NCBI RefSeq assembly: GCF_028737205.1
Contig: NZ_JAQZAL010000002.1
Span: forward strand, 248,001-312,000
Direction: 5' to 3'
DNA: 64,000 nucleotides
DNA from: Actinomycetospora lutea
GTDB lineage: Bacteria; Actinomycetota; Actinomycetes; Mycobacteriales; Pseudonocardiaceae
Position 1 is the first letter of the stretch, and each line of letters starts with the position of its first letter. Shown one piece after another: positions 40,156-56,998 of this stretch. The notes beneath the pieces are model-generated. The model searched no databases. It had not been told where the DNA came from and saw only the letters and a list, made by a program, of their open reading frames with translations. The translations under genes were made by a program, and so were the position numbers.

Positions 40156-40826
40156 TCGCTCGCTCCTGCAGAGGTCGCGCCGGACGCAGAACGGCCCGTC
40201 GCCATGGATGAGGTCGGTGGGTCGGCCGCCCGACCGCCGTGTTCGTCGGGGGGACCGACGCTCAACTCTACCAATCGGCGTGCGGTCTCCCCGATGTCGT
40301 GGTTGACGACGGTGACGTCGAACTCGCTGGCCGCGGCCAGTTCGTCGCGCGCGGTGGCCAGCCGGCGGTCGACGACCTCGGTGGCCTCGGTGCCCCGGCC
40401 GATCAGCCGGTCGACCAGGACCTCCCACGACGGGGGCTCGAGGAACACGAACAGCGCGTCCGGGCGCTGGCCGCGGACGGCCCGCGCGCCGGCGAGGTCG
40501 AGCTCGAGCAGCACCGCCTCCCCGGCGGCGAGGTGCTCGTCCACCGGGGCGCGCGGAGTGCCCGACCGGTGCATCCCGCCGTGGATCTCCGCCCACTCGA
40601 GCAGCTCACCCTCGGCGATCATGCGGTTGAACTCGGCGGCCGAGACGAAGTGGTAGTCGCGCCCGTCGACCTCCCCGGGCCGGGCGGCCCGGGTGGTCGC
40701 CGAGACGCTGAACCACAGGGGTGCGTGGATGCGCCGGAGCTCGGCGACCACCGTGCTCTTCCCGACTCCCGAGGGACCGGCCAGCACCATCAGCCGGCCG
40801 GGCCCTCGGGCGGGGGAAGGACTCAC
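40152..40826 (-). CDS. gmk: Guanylate kinase
   Basis: Phosphorylates GMP to GDP. 224 residues. P-loop GPSGVGKST at about 18-26, followed by the GMP-binding segment [22 protein letters not shown]. The tail after about residue 195 is low complexity. Four nt separate it from the mIHF stop. Confidence 0.97.
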   Translation of the reverse strand: MSPSPARGPGRLMVLAGPSGVGKSTVVAELRRIHAPLWFSVSATTRAARPGEVDGRDYHFVSAAEFNRMIAEGELLEWAEIHGGMHRSGTPRAPVDEHLAAGEAVLLELDLAGARAVRGQRPDALFVFLEPPSWEVLVDRLIGRGTEATEVVDRRLATARDELAAASEFDVTVVNHDIGETARRLVELSVGPPDEHGGRAADPPTSSMATGRSASGATSAGASE

Positions 40827-40830
40827 GGGC

Positions 40831-41148
40831 TCACTCGCCGGAGAACTCGTCGAGCAGAGCCTTGCGCTGGCGCTCGCCCAGGCCGCGCAGGCGGCGGCTC
40901 GGGGCGATCTCGAGGCGCTCCATGATCTGCTGGGCGCGCACCTTGCCCACGCCCGGCATGGCCTCGAGCAACGCCGAGACCTTCATCTTGCCGAGCACCT
41001 CGTCCGAGTCGGCCTGCTCGAGCACCTCGGAGAGGCTGGTGCCTCCCCGCTTGAGGCGCTCCTTGAGCTCGGCCCGGGCACGGCGAGCGGCGGCGGCCTT
41101 CTCGAGCGCCGCGGCCCGCTGTTCCTCGGTCAGCTCGGGTAATGCCAC
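40831..41148 (-). CDS. mihF: Actinobacterial integration host factor
   Basis: Nucleoid-associated DNA-binding protein, essential in mycobacteria. 105 residues from the GTG at 41148, with GGAGGAGAAC directly upstream. The N-terminal [17 protein letters not shown] helix and the C-terminal helix-hairpin-helix [16 protein letters not shown] are standard. Heads the mIHF-gmk-rpoZ-coaBC-metK unit. The 230-bp gap to pyrF (41149-41378) presumably holds its promoter; I see no distinct element. Confidence 0.95.
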   Translation of the reverse strand: MALPELTEEQRAAALEKAAAARRARAELKERLKRGGTSLSEVLEQADSDEVLGKMKVSALLEAMPGVGKVRAQQIMERLEIAPSRRLRGLGERQRKALLDEFSGE

Positions 41149-41378
41149 GTTCTCCTCCGGGGGTCGTGACGACGGGTCGGCTCCGAGGAGACCGGCCCGT
41201 GGTGGCGATCGGTGACCAGTGGTGCGAACGTACCGCGCGAGCCCGACACCGACAGTCCGTGGGGCGGGGATGTCCGCAGGTCGGGGCCCCGTCACACCGG
41301 GAGCGCCCGAGCACGTGACCCCCGGTGGTCGCGCCCACCGGAGCGTGTTCGCGGATCATCGGCGCCTCCCGCACCCGG

Positions 41379-42301
41379 CTACCCCGTCAGCGTCCCGTTC
41401 AGCGCATCGACCGCAGCTCTCAGCGCTCGGAGGGAGGGGCCGGAGGTCAGGACCTCGCGGGCGCTCACGGGCACGACCGGTCCCCCGTCAGCGCCCAGTG
41501 CCCCCGACCCTGCCCCCGACCCTGCCCCCGACGGACCGGGCGCGCCGAACACCGCGGCCACGTCCGCGGGCGTGCCGCCCTGCGCGCCGAGCCCCGGCAC
41601 GAGCACCGGACCGCCGAGCGCGGACAGGTCCAGACCGTGGTCGCGGCCCGTCGTGCCCCGGGTCAACCCGACCACGGCGCCCGCCGTGCCCTCCCCCGGG
41701 CCGCCGGCGTGGGCCGCGTTGTGGTCGGCCAGGGCGTCGATCACCGACTGGGCCACCTCCCGCATCCCGCGGGGAGCGCCTCCCGACCCGGCCACCCACG
41801 CCTGCGCCGACTGCACGCCGGCGGCCTCGGGGTTGGACGTGCGGGCGAGCACGAACACCCCGCGCCCGGTGGCGACCGCGAGGTCGAGGGCCGGCGCCAG
41901 GGCCCCCACGCCGAGGTAGGGCGAGAGGGTGACCGCGTCGGCGGCCAGCGGGGCGTCGTCGGCGAGCCAGGCGTGCGCGTAGGCCGCCATCGTGGAGCCG
42001 ATGTCGCCGCGCTTGGCGTCGGCGAGGGTCAGCACCCCGGCCTCCCGCGCGTCGGCGAGCGCGCGCTCGAGGACCCCGATCCCCGCGGACCCGAACGCCT
42101 CGAACAGCGCCACCTGCGGCTTGAGCAGGGCGACGTGCCCGGCCATCGCCTCGACGACCTGGCGCGTGAACCACTCCAGCCCCGCGACGTCCGCGTCGAG
42201 CCCCCAGGCCCGGAGCAGGCCCGGGTGCGGGTCGATGCCCACGCACAGCGGCCCGTGCGCGGCGACGGCGTCGGCGAGCCGCGCGCGGAACGGGGCCCGG
42301 C

Positions 42302-42305
<4 letters not shown>
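41379..42305 (-). CDS. pyrF: Orotidine 5'-phosphate decarboxylase, type 2
   Basis: Final step to UMP. 308 residues, the longer actinobacterial type. The catalytic [12 protein letters not shown] lies at about 94-105. [12 protein letters not shown] at the start. A Gly/Ala/Ser-rich insertion sits near 255-275 ([12 protein letters not shown]). The GTG overlaps the carB stop (GTGA). Last gene of the pyr operon. Confidence 0.96.
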
Positions 42306-45660
<3,355 letters not shown>

Positions 45661-45661
<1 letters not shown>

Positions 45662-46773
45662 CAGCGGCTTCCCATCAGGTCCGCGAAACGGTCGAAGAGG
45701 CCCGCGGCGTCGTGCGGACCGGCCGCCGCCTCCGGGTGGTACTGCACGCTGAACGCGGGCACGTCCTCGCAGGTGACGCCCTCGACGGTGCCGTCGTTCG
45801 GGCAGGAGTGGCTCAGGTGCACCGTGCCGACGGGCGAGGCGACGCGCGCGCCGGGCTCTCCCGTGACCGCGAAGCCGTGGTTCTGGCTGGTGATCGCCAC
45901 CGTGCCGGTGGTGTGGTCGACGACCGGGATGTTGATCCCCCGGTGCCCGTAGCGCATCTTGTAGGTCTCGAGCCCGAGGGCGCGGGAGAGGATCTGGTTG
46001 CCGAAGCAGATGCCGAACAGCGGCACCTCGCGACGCAGCACCTCGCCGGTCAGGGCCACCGCGTGCGAGGCCGTCGCCGGGTCGCCCGGGCCGTTGGAGA
46101 GGAACACGCCGTCCGGCCCACCCTCGAGGAGCTCCTCGATCGACGCGGTGGAGGGCAGCACGCGGGTCTCGATGCCGCGCTCGGCGAGCATCCGGGGCGT
46201 GTTGGCCTTGATCCCGAGGTCGAGGGCGGCCACGCGGAAGCGCGTCTCCCCGATCGCCGGGACCGTGTACGGCTCGGGGGTGGTCACCGCGCCGGCGAGG
46301 TCCGCCCCCGTCATCTCCGGGCTGTCGAGGACCGTGGCGCGCATCGAGGTCGCGTCGCTCAGCGCGTCGCCGGAGAAGATCCCGGCGCGCATCGAGCCCG
46401 CCTCGCGCAGGCGGCGGGTGATCGCCCGGGTGTCGACGCCGGCGAGACCGACCACGCCCTGACGCGCGAGCTCGTCGGTCAGGTCGCGCTGCGAGCGCCA
46501 GTTCGACGGCCGGCGCGCGGGGTCGCGCACGACGTAGCCGGCGACCTGGATGCGGCGCGACTCGTCGTCCTCGTCGTTCCAGCCGGTGTTGCCGATGTGC
46601 GGCGCCGTGGCCACGACGATCTGGCGGTGGTAGCTGGGGTCGGTCAGGGTCTCCTGGTAGCCGGTCATGCCGGTGGCGAAGACCGCCTCGCCCAGCGTTC
46701 GCCCGCGGGCCCCGAAGGCCTCGCCGCGGTGCACGCTGCCGTCCTCGAGCACGAGGACCGCGTCATCGCTCAT
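45661..46773 (-). CDS. carA: Carbamoyl-phosphate synthase small subunit
   Basis: Glutaminase subunit supplying ammonia to CarB. 370 residues. N-terminal CPSase domain ([20 protein letters not shown]). Class I amidotransferase triad: Cys in [11 protein letters not shown], His and Glu in [13 protein letters not shown]. Its start overlaps the pyrC stop by 11 nt. Confidence 0.98.
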
Positions 46774-48102
46774 TGCCCACTACCTTTCCGTCCCGCACCG
46801 TCCACCGGCCCCGGAGCATGGTGTGCACCACGGAGACCGGCATCTCCATCCCCTCGTACGGGGTGTTGTCCGCCCGGCTCGCCAGCGCCGCGCCCCGCAC
46901 GGTCCACTCCGCGTCCGGGTCGACGAGCGTCAGCGTCGCCGGCTCGCCCGCCACCAGCGGGCGTCCCTGGTCGGTCAGCCCGGCGATCCGCGCGGGGGCC
47001 TCGCTGCACACCCGCGCCACGCCGCGCCAGTCGAGCAGGCCCGTGGCGACCATCGTCGTCACCACCACCGGCAGCGCGGTCTGCAGACCCAGCATGCCGG
47101 GCCGCGCGGCCGACCACTCGCAGTCCTTGGCCTCCACGGCGTGCGGCGCGTGGTCGGTGGCGACGCAGTCGAGCGTCCCGTCGGCCAGCGCGCGGCGCAG
47201 CGCCTCGGTGTCCGCCGCCGGTCGCAGCGGCGGGTTGACCTTGTGCACCGGGTCGTAGTCCTCGGCCGCCGTGTCCGTGAGCAGGAGATGGTGCGGCGTG
47301 ACCTCCGCGGACACGCTGAACCCGTTCGCGGCGTCCAGCGTCTCGCGGCCCCAGCGCAGGATCTCCGTCGAGCGGGCCGTCGACAGGTGGCACACGTGCA
47401 GGCGCGCCCCCGCCGCTGCGGCGAGCATCACGTCCCGGGCGATGATCGATTCCTCGGCCGTGGGGTCCCAGCCCGCGAGCCCCAGCCGTGCCGCGACCGG
47501 GCCCTCGTGGGCCTGCGCGCCGACGGTGAGGCGGTGGTCCTCGGCGTGCTGCGCGACGACGGCGCCGAGGGCGCGGGCGTACTCGAGCGCCCGGCGCATG
47601 ATCAGGGGGTCGTTCACGCAGCGGCCGTCGTCGGAGAACATCCGCACCCCGGCGGGCGAGGCGGCCATCATCCCCATCTCGGCGAGCTTGGCGCCCTCGA
47701 GCCCGACCGTGACCGCGCCGACCGGGTGGACGTCGACCAGCCCGACCTCGCGCCCGCGCCGCCACACGTGCTCGACGACCACCGGGGAGTCGGCCACCGG
47801 GTCGGTGTTGGGCATCGCGAACACGGCGGTGTAGCCGCCGAGCGCGGCCGCGGCCGACCCCGTCCCGACGGTCTCGGCCTCCTCGCCGCCCGGCTCGCGC
47901 AGGTGGGTGTGGAGGTCGACGAGGCCCGGGAGCGCGATCAGCCCGTCGGCGTCGATCGTCTCGTCGGGGTCGCTCACGGGATCGACCAGCACCCCGTCGC
48001 GGACATGGAGGTCGGTCGGGTCCTCGCCGTAGGGCCGGACATGACGGATCCTGATCGTCTTCATGGTCCAGCTCTCGCTCCGCTTCGTCTCCCGGGTGGT
48101 GG

Positions 48103-48106
<4 letters not shown>
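46763..48106 (-). CDS. pyrC: Dihydroorotase
   Basis: Cyclises carbamoyl aspartate. 447 residues from the ATG at 48106. Metal motifs [22 protein letters not shown] and ATDHAPHA; class I type. The ATG forms an ATGA overlap with the pyrB stop and has GGGGAGG upstream. Residues 3-14 ([12 protein letters not shown]) derive from repeat A at 48065-48098; the family sequence begins at the next methionine (48064), which is an alternative start. Confidence 0.96.
48065..48098 (+). repeat. Dispersed repeat family A, copy 6 (pyrC 5' end)
   Basis: GGTCCAGCTCTCGCTCCGCT then TCGTCTCCCGGG. It lies between the pyrB/pyrC ATGA overlap and the first family-conserved methionine of PyrC. Confidence 0.75.
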
Positions 48107-49709
<1,603 letters not shown>

Positions 49710-49864
49710 TTAAAGGATGTCGGTCAGGACTCGCGCCGACACTATCAGCGACGACACGCCGGTCCGGCGGCGCCCGGGTGACGGTCGTCATCGCGCTGCT
49801 CCGGGCACGGCACTACGCGCAGTGGTCCGTGTCCGGACGGAGTGCGACGGGCCACACCGGCGAC

Positions 49865-49914
49865 GATCCGTACGGATCCCGGCTTGACCATGCGACGTCA
49901 CTGGGCGCATCATC
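49865..49914 (+). promoter_or_regulatory. Putative bldD promoter with palindrome
   Basis: Perfect 14-bp palindrome GATCCGTACGGATC (49865-49878). A TTGACC hexamer (49884-49889) and a weak -10-like CATCAT about 18 bp further on follow, ~75 bp before the bldD ATG. Possible autoregulatory region; the -10 is not convincing. Confidence 0.35.
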
Positions 49915-49987
49915 ACTCTCCGTATCGACTTCGCTGAGTGCACGGGCGGGGCGAGCCGGGCGACGCGAGAGGACGGGTGTCCGCCAG

Positions 49988-50482
49988 ATGGGTGACTATG
50001 CGAAGGCGCTGGGGTCGAAGCTCCGGGGCATCCGCCAGCAGCAGGGTCTGTCACTGCACGGGGTCGAGCAGAAGTCGGGCGGGCGGTGGAAGGCCGTCGT
50101 CGTGGGGTCGTACGAGCGCGGCGACCGCGCCGTGACGGTGCAGAAGCTCGCCGAGCTCGCCGACTTCTACGGCGTCCCCGTGGCCGAGCTGCTCCCCGAG
50201 GGCCGCGTGCCCTCCGGCTCGGAGCCCGCCGCCAAGATCGTGATCAACCTCGAGCGGCTGCAGCAGCTGCCCGCCGAGAAGGCGGGCCCGCTGGCCCGCT
50301 ACGCCGCCGCCATCCAGAGCCAGCGCGGCGACTACAACGGCAAGGTCCTCTCGATCCGCAACGAGGACCTGCGCTCGCTCGCGATCATCTACGACATGAG
50401 CCCGGGCGAGCTGTCCGACCAGCTCGTCGACTGGGGTGTCCTCCCGCCCGAGGCGCGCGTCGCCCGGGCGATGGACGAGTAG
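49988..50482 (+). CDS. bldD: Developmental master regulator BldD
   Basis: Represses sporulation genes in Streptomyces when bound by tetrameric c-di-GMP. 164 residues. N-terminal XRE-type HTH (KLRGIRQQQGLSLHGVEQKS). C-terminal domain keeps the c-di-GMP signature RGD-x8-RxxD as RGD then RNED. I choose the ATG at 49988; upstream in-frame sequence is not family-like. Divergent from pyrR and followed directly by a terminator hairpin. Confidence 0.96.
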   Translation: MGDYAKALGSKLRGIRQQQGLSLHGVEQKSGGRWKAVVVGSYERGDRAVTVQKLAELADFYGVPVAELLPEGRVPSGSEPAAKIVINLERLQQLPAEKAGPLARYAAAIQSQRGDYNGKVLSIRNEDLRSLAIIYDMSPGELSDQLVDWGVLPPEARVARAMDE

Positions 50483-50500
50483 GGACCCGGGACCGGGTCC
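50483..50500. terminator. Hairpin directly after bldD
   Basis: GGACCCG / CGGGTCC stem (7 bp) with a 4-nt loop begins at the first base after the bldD stop, in the short convergent gap to nusB. Confidence 0.6.
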
Positions 50501-50552
50501 GGACGGCTGCTCGCTGCATCTCGGCGCACGGACTCCGCGTTCGGGCGCCGCC

Positions 50553-51074
50553 TCAGCCGCCGCTCGGCTCGTCCTGCCCCGGCGCGAGCTCCACACCGGC
50601 CGGGAGGTCGACGCGGTCGGGGCTCGGCGGCGCGACCGTGCCCGGGCGCCCCGAGGACACGCCGGCCAGCACCCCGTTGACGAACCGCGGCGAGTCGTCG
50701 GTCGACAGCTCGCGCGCCAGGTCGATCGCCTCGTCGATGGCCACCGGGTCCGGCACGTCGTCGGAGTAGCGGATCTCGAACACGCCGATCCGCAGGATCG
50801 TCCGGTCGACCGCCGGCATCCGCTCCATCGTCCAGCCGCGCGCGTAGGACGAGATGATCTCGTCGATCTCCTCGCGGTGGGAGACGACGCCCTCGACGAG
50901 CAAGGCCGCGAAGTCCGACACCGGCGGGGCGTCCGCGCCGGCGATGCGCCGGGCGAGCACCTCCTGCGCGTCCTCGGCGCGGGCCTCGGACTCGAAGAGG
51001 ATGTCGAGGGCCCGCTTGCGGGCCTTGGAGCGTGACCCCTTGCGCGGGGTCGCGGGTGAGGCAGGGCCGCTCAC
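50553..51074 (-). CDS. nusB: Transcription antitermination factor NusB
   Basis: Part of the rRNA antitermination complex with NusE. 173 residues with a basic disordered head. RKRALDILFESEARAED, DRTILRIGVFEI and the C-terminal VAIDEAIDLARELSTDDSPRFVNGVL are standard. It starts one base after the efp stop; a Pro/Gly-rich tail follows the fold. Confidence 0.97.
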   Translation of the reverse strand: MSGPASPATPRKGSRSKARKRALDILFESEARAEDAQEVLARRIAGADAPPVSDFAALLVEGVVSHREEIDEIISSYARGWTMERMPAVDRTILRIGVFEIRYSDDVPDPVAIDEAIDLARELSTDDSPRFVNGVLAGVSSGRPGTVAPPSPDRVDLPAGVELAPGQDEPSGG

Positions 51075-51075
51075 G

Positions 51076-51639
51076 TCAGCCGCTCACGCGACCCAGGTAG
51101 CGCCCGTCCCGGGTGTCGACCTTGACCTTGGTGCCGGTCTCGAGGAACAGCGGGACCTGGATCTCCGCACCCGTCGACACCGTCGCGGGCTTGGTGCCGC
51201 CGGTGGACCGGTCGCCCTGGACGCCCGGGTCGGTGTGGGTGATCTCCAGCTCGACCGAGGCCGGCAGCTCGATGTAGAGCGGCGCGCCGTCGTTGAAGGA
51301 GACCTGGACCTCCTGGTTCTCCAGGAGGAACCGCGACTGGTCGCCCACCGTGGCCGCCGGCACCGGCACCTGCTCGTAGTCGGCGGCGTCCATGAAGATG
51401 AAGTCGTCGCCGTCGCGGTAGAGGTAGGTCATGTCGCGGCGGTCGACGTTCGCGGTCTCGACCTTGGTGCCCGCGTTGAAGGTCTTGTCGACGACCTTGC
51501 CGGTCATGACGTTCTTCAGCGTCGTGCGGACGAAGGCGCCGCCCTTGCCGGGCTTGACGTGCTGGAACTCGGTGACGGTCCAGAGGTTGCCGTCGATCCG
51601 CAGCACGAGGCCGTTCTTCAGGTCGTTCGTCGTCGCCAC
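51076..51639 (-). CDS. efp: Elongation factor P
   Basis: Relieves ribosome stalling at polyproline. 187 residues, three beta-barrel domains. The acceptor loop reads [12 protein letters not shown], with a Lys at the usual modification position. No modification enzyme is nearby. Confidence 0.98.
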   Translation of the reverse strand: MATTNDLKNGLVLRIDGNLWTVTEFQHVKPGKGGAFVRTTLKNVMTGKVVDKTFNAGTKVETANVDRRDMTYLYRDGDDFIFMDAADYEQVPVPAATVGDQSRFLLENQEVQVSFNDGAPLYIELPASVELEITHTDPGVQGDRSTGGTKPATVSTGAEIQVPLFLETGTKVKVDTRDGRYLGRVSG

Positions 51640-51653
51640 GGGAGCGCTCTCTC

Positions 51654-52787
51654 CTACTTCTCGTCTCGGGACTCGGGAACGAGGTCCCGGGGGCTCTGCG
51701 TGAGGGGCACGGCCCCGCCGTCGGTGACGACGAGCGTGTCCTCGATCCGGACCCCGCCCCGCCCGGCCAGGTAGACCCCCGGCTCGACGGTGACCGTCAT
51801 GCCCGCCTCCAGGGTAGCGGTCGCCGTCGCGGAGACCGCCGGAGCCTCGTGGATGACGAGGCCGACCCCGTGCCCGAGGCCGTGCACGAACTGCTCGCCG
51901 AAACCCGCGGCGGTGATGACGTCACGCGCGGCGGCGTCGACGTCGCGCGTCGCGGTGCCCGGTGCCAGCGCCGCCCGGCCCGCCGCGGCCGCCTCCGCGA
52001 CGAGGGCGTGCAGGTCGCGCTGCCAGTCGGCCGGCGTGCCGACGACCAGGGTGCGCGTCATGTCCGAGTGGTAGCCGTCGACGAGCGCACCGAAGTCCAT
52101 GGTCAGCAGGTCGCCGTCGGCCAGCGGCGCGTCGGTCGGGTGGTGGTGCGGGATCGCCGCGTGGGCGCCGGCCGCGACGATGGTGTCGAACGACGGGGCC
52201 TCGGCGCCGGCCTCGCGCATGCGCTCCTCGAGCTCGCGCGCGACCTCGCGCTCGGTGCGGCCGGCGCGCAGCCCGTCCGCGGTGAGGAGCCCGGTCAGCG
52301 CGAGGTCCGCGACGGCGCACGCCTGGCGCAGCGCGTCGATCTCGCCGGCGTCCTTGACCGCGCGCAGGGTCTCGACGAGGCCGGGGGCCCGCCGCAGCTC
52401 CCCGTGCGGCAGGGCGGTGACGAGGTCGGTGTGGCCGTCGACGGTGACGTGCGCGCTGTCGAAGCCGACCGCGCCCGCGCGGCCGTCCAGGAGCGCCGGG
52501 GCGCAGGCCCGCTCGACGAGCACCGGGAGATCGGGCGTCTGGGTCGCAGCCTGCGTGGTGTAGCGGGCATCGGTGGCGAGCACGGTGCGGTCCTCGCCCC
52601 GGTCCGCGTCGTCGCGGGCGTCGACGAGCAGCGCGGTGTTGGAGCCGGTGAAGCCGGTGAGGTACCGGACGTTGACCAGATCGGTGACGAGCAGCGCGTC
52701 CAGTCCGGCCTCGCGCAGCAGGTCACGCAGCGCGTCGCGGCGCCGCGCGTGCCCGCCGGGCGCGCGCTCCGGGCGGGTGGGCTCCAC
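51654..52787 (-). CDS. pepQ: M24-family Xaa-Pro aminopeptidase
   Basis: Cleaves X-Pro bonds; cytosolic metallopeptidase. 377 residues. N-terminal creatinase-like domain. Metal ligands in [17 protein letters not shown] (two Asp), [13 protein letters not shown] (His), and TVEPGVYL and GVRIEDT (two Glu). Fourteen bases before efp, the usual actinobacterial order. Confidence 0.95.
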   Translation of the reverse strand: MEPTRPERAPGGHARRRDALRDLLREAGLDALLVTDLVNVRYLTGFTGSNTALLVDARDDADRGEDRTVLATDARYTTQAATQTPDLPVLVERACAPALLDGRAGAVGFDSAHVTVDGHTDLVTALPHGELRRAPGLVETLRAVKDAGEIDALRQACAVADLALTGLLTADGLRAGRTEREVARELEERMREAGAEAPSFDTIVAAGAHAAIPHHHPTDAPLADGDLLTMDFGALVDGYHSDMTRTLVVGTPADWQRDLHALVAEAAAAGRAALAPGTATRDVDAAARDVITAAGFGEQFVHGLGHGVGLVIHEAPAVSATATATLEAGMTVTVEPGVYLAGRGGVRIEDTLVVTDGGAVPLTQSPRDLVPESRDEK

Positions 52788-52827
52788 ACCCGTGAGCGTA
52801 GGAGACGGGGGGTCGTACGGTGTCGGG

Positions 52828-53838
52828 GTGGCCTATCGGCGTGCTCCCCTCCACGACACCTCGGTCCGGCTCCGCTTCGCTCCGCGTCCGTGGGTCCTGC
52901 GTGCCCTCGTCCTCACCGCGGTCTACGGCGTCGCCCAGGCGTTGTTCGTGGCCCTGCGGTCCTGGTCGCCCGACCTCATGGGGCTCTGGAGCATCGTGCT
53001 CCTGCTCGTCGTGGTCGCGGTGGTGATCGGCTGGGTGGGCGCGGAGATCGTCCTCGACCGGCGGCCGCCGGAGTGGACCTGGTTCCTCGCAGCCCTGGTC
53101 ACGGCCCCCGCCGCCGGGCTGCTGAGCTGGATCCTGCTGGCCCTGCTCGTCGACGGCACCGGCGTCGCCGACCTCCAGGCGGCCCTCTTCGGCCGCGCCT
53201 CGTTCACCGCGCTGCTCGTCCTCGCGTCGGTGTTCGTCGGCAACCGCCTCGGCTGGCTGTCGATGCGCCGCCACGGCGAGGGCGCCGGCGACCCGATGCT
53301 CGACGCCGACGACGACGAGGTGGCCCGCGAGGTCGCCGAGGAGCGCGCCCCGTCCGCGGCGCGCGCCGCCGCCCGGGTGGGCGTGGTGGTGCCGGCGCGC
53401 GTCGTCCCGGCCGCGGAGCCGGCGGTGGCAGGCGTCCGCACGCCGCGGCGCCGCTCGCCGGAGCGCGTGCCCGAGACGGTGCCCGGGGGCGGGCCGGAGG
53501 TCGCGGAGCGCGAGAGGATGCCCGAGGCGTCGCGGCTGGCGGGCCATCGCCGGGCGTCGACCGTGCGGCCGGCGGCGCCGCCTCCGGAGCCGGTGTCCTC
53601 GCCGTTCGGGACGGACACCTCGCCCGAGCCGGCCGGCGACGTGCCGGAGTCGCTCGAGCCGCCGGTCGTCGCCGTGCTGCCCGCGTTCCCGCGCCCCGGC
53701 GGACCGCTCGACCCGACCGGATCCCAGCCCGCCGTCGACCCGGACGCGCTCGGTGAGCCCGATGTCGCGGCACCCGGTGACCAGGAGCCGGAGCGCGGGC
53801 CGCGGCGCAAGTTCGGGCTGCGCCGCCCGAAGGGCTGA
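52828..53838 (+). CDS. B-4DMT-type four-helix membrane protein
   Basis: 336 residues from the GTG at 52828. Four hydrophobic segments span about residues 27-45, 55-80, 90-118 and 128-145, and a charged, Pro-rich cytoplasmic tail of nearly 190 residues follows. Position beside pepQ matches the actinobacterial B-4DMT transporter family (Rv2536-like). Transport function is unproven. The first ~24 residues (AYRRAPLHDTSVRLRFAPRP) come from repeats B and A, so the native start is uncertain. Confidence 0.75.
   Translation: MAYRRAPLHDTSVRLRFAPRPWVLRALVLTAVYGVAQALFVALRSWSPDLMGLWSIVLLLVVVAVVIGWVGAEIVLDRRPPEWTWFLAALVTAPAAGLLSWILLALLVDGTGVADLQAALFGRASFTALLVLASVFVGNRLGWLSMRRHGEGAGDPMLDADDDEVAREVAEERAPSAARAAARVGVVVPARVVPAAEPAVAGVRTPRRRSPERVPETVPGGGPEVAERERMPEASRLAGHRRASTVRPAAPPPEPVSSPFGTDTSPEPAGDVPESLEPPVVAVLPAFPRPGGPLDPTGSQPAVDPDALGEPDVAAPGDQEPERGPRRKFGLRRPKG
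52833..52894 (+). repeat. Repeat B copy 3 followed by repeat A copy
   Basis: CTATCGGCGTGCTCCC (52833-52848) matches 15217 and 39831 exactly. Thirteen bases after the B block, GGTCCGGCTCCGCTTCGCTC (52863 on) is an A-type unit. Both are inside the 5' end of the B-4DMT gene. Confidence 0.75.
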
Positions 53839-53968
53839 CTCCGGCGCGCTGTCTGCTCCTGTCGCACGGGCTCCGGGCGTCGGGCGCGCGTGGGCGGGAC
53901 GAACGACCGGCACTTTCGCTGCTCCGGAAGCAGCGAGGGCGCCGTTCGTTCCGCGGGGCACGGACGCT

Positions 53969-54060
53969 GACCTCGGGGCGCCGACCTCGGGGCGCCGACC
54001 TCGGGGTGCCGACCTCGGGGTGCCGACCTCGGGGCGCCGACCTCGGGGTGTCGACCTCGC
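53969..54060. repeat. 14-bp tandem repeat (minisatellite)
   Basis: About 6.6 copies of GACCTCGGGGCGCC or GACCTCGGGGTGCC, near-perfect. The last unit is partial. Noncoding and outside any gene; copy number probably varies between strains. Confidence 0.92.
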
Positions 54061-54099
54061 GCGGCTCCTGTGCGCGTGCCGGGGGTCTCGGCCCCGGGA

Positions 54100-54159
54100 G
54101 ATCAGGAGCGCGGAGATCGCCTCGCGGGTCGGTCGGAGGTGCTCAGCGCACTCCTGATC
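54100..54159. repeat. Inverted repeat related to the metK-priA palindromes
   Basis: GATCAGGAG (54100-54108) and CTCCTGATC (54151-54159) form perfect 9-bp arms, 14 bp past the aroB stop. The same arm tip occurs in the 18-bp inverted repeat at 36889-36948. It may act as aroB's terminator. Confidence 0.65.
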
Positions 54160-54172
54160 TTCGCTCGCAGGG

Positions 54173-55774
<1,602 letters not shown>

Positions 55775-55778
<4 letters not shown>

Positions 55779-56971
55779 GGCTCGCTCCGCAGCAGGTGCG
55801 GGTCGATCGCGCCGCGGTAGGCCTCGAGGTTGCGGGCGGTCTCGCGCAGCGAGTCGCCGCCGAACTTCTCGAGCGCCGCGTCGGCGAGCACCAGTGCGAC
55901 CAGCGCCTCGGCGACGACCCCGGCCGCGGGCACGGCGCAGACGTCGGAGCGCTGGTGGTGGGCGACGGCGGCCTCGCCGGTCGCGGTGTCGACGGTCGCG
56001 AGCGCGCGGGGCACCGTCGAGATCGGCTTCATGGCCACGCGGGCCCGCAGCGGCTCGCCGTTGGTCATGCCGCCCTCGATGCCGCCGGCACGGTTGGAGG
56101 CGCGGCTGATGCCGGGCTCGGCGACGTGCATCTCGTCGTGGGCGGCAGACCCGCGACGCCGGGCCGTGGTGAACCCGTCGCCGATCTCGACGCCCTTCAT
56201 CGCCTGGATGCCCATCAGCGCGCCGGCCAGGCGGGCGTCGAGGCGCCGGTCGGCCTGCACGTAGGACCCGAGCCCCACCGGGAGACCGTGGGCGACGACC
56301 TCGACCACGCCGCCGAGGGTGTCGCCGTCCTCCTTGGCGGCGTCGACCTCGGCCACCATCGCCTGCGTCGAGGCGTCGTCGACCGCGCGCACCGGGCTCG
56401 CGTCGATGCGCTCGCCGTCGCCGGGCATCGGGATCGCGCCGGGTGTGGCCTCGGCGGTGCCGAGGCTGACCACGTGGGAGAGCACCTCGACCCCCAGGGC
56501 CTGCGCGAGGAACGCCTTGGCGACGGCGCCGAGCGCCACCTTGGCGGCCGTCTCGCGCGCGCTGGCCCGCTCGAGCACCGGGCGGGCCTCGTCGAAGTCG
56601 TACTTCGTCATGCCCGCGAGGTCGGCGTGGCCGGGGCGGGGACGCGTGAGCGGCGCGTTGCGCGCCCGGCCCTCGATGAGGGCGGGGTCGACGGGATCGG
56701 CCGACATGACCGTCTCCCACTTCGGCCACTCGGAGTTCGCGATCCGGATGGCGATCGGGCTGCCGAGCGTCACGCCGTGGCGCAGACCGCCGGAGAGCTC
56801 GATCTCGTCGGCCTCGAAGGCCATCCGGGCACCACGCCCGTACCCGAGGCGACGCCGCGCCAGCTCGGCCGACACCTCCTTCGAGCTCACCGACACGCCT
56901 GCGACCATGCCCTCGAGCACGGCCGTGAGCGCCGCCCCGTGCGACTCTCCCGCCGTCAGCCACCGCAACAC
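55775..56971 (-). CDS. aroC: Chorismate synthase
   Basis: Final shikimate step, FMN-dependent. 398 residues from the GTG at 56971. [32 protein letters not shown], and the C-terminal [16 protein letters not shown] are diagnostic. A GTG seven codons earlier would add non-family residues; I place the start where the alignment of the family begins. Confidence 0.96.
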
Positions 56972-56998
56972 GCGTCCATCGTTCCACGTCACCTCCCC

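Larger units (their letters stand above)
53839..54172. other. Noncoding gap between B-4DMT and aroB, with minisatellite
   Basis: 334 bp between convergent genes. Contains a 14-bp minisatellite (53969-54060) and an inverted repeat (54100-54159). aroQ, often located here in relatives, is missing. Confidence 0.75.

Noticed and set aside
53969-54060. CRISPR array
   Set aside because: The 14-bp units are contiguous with no spacers, so this is a minisatellite. No cas genes are present.
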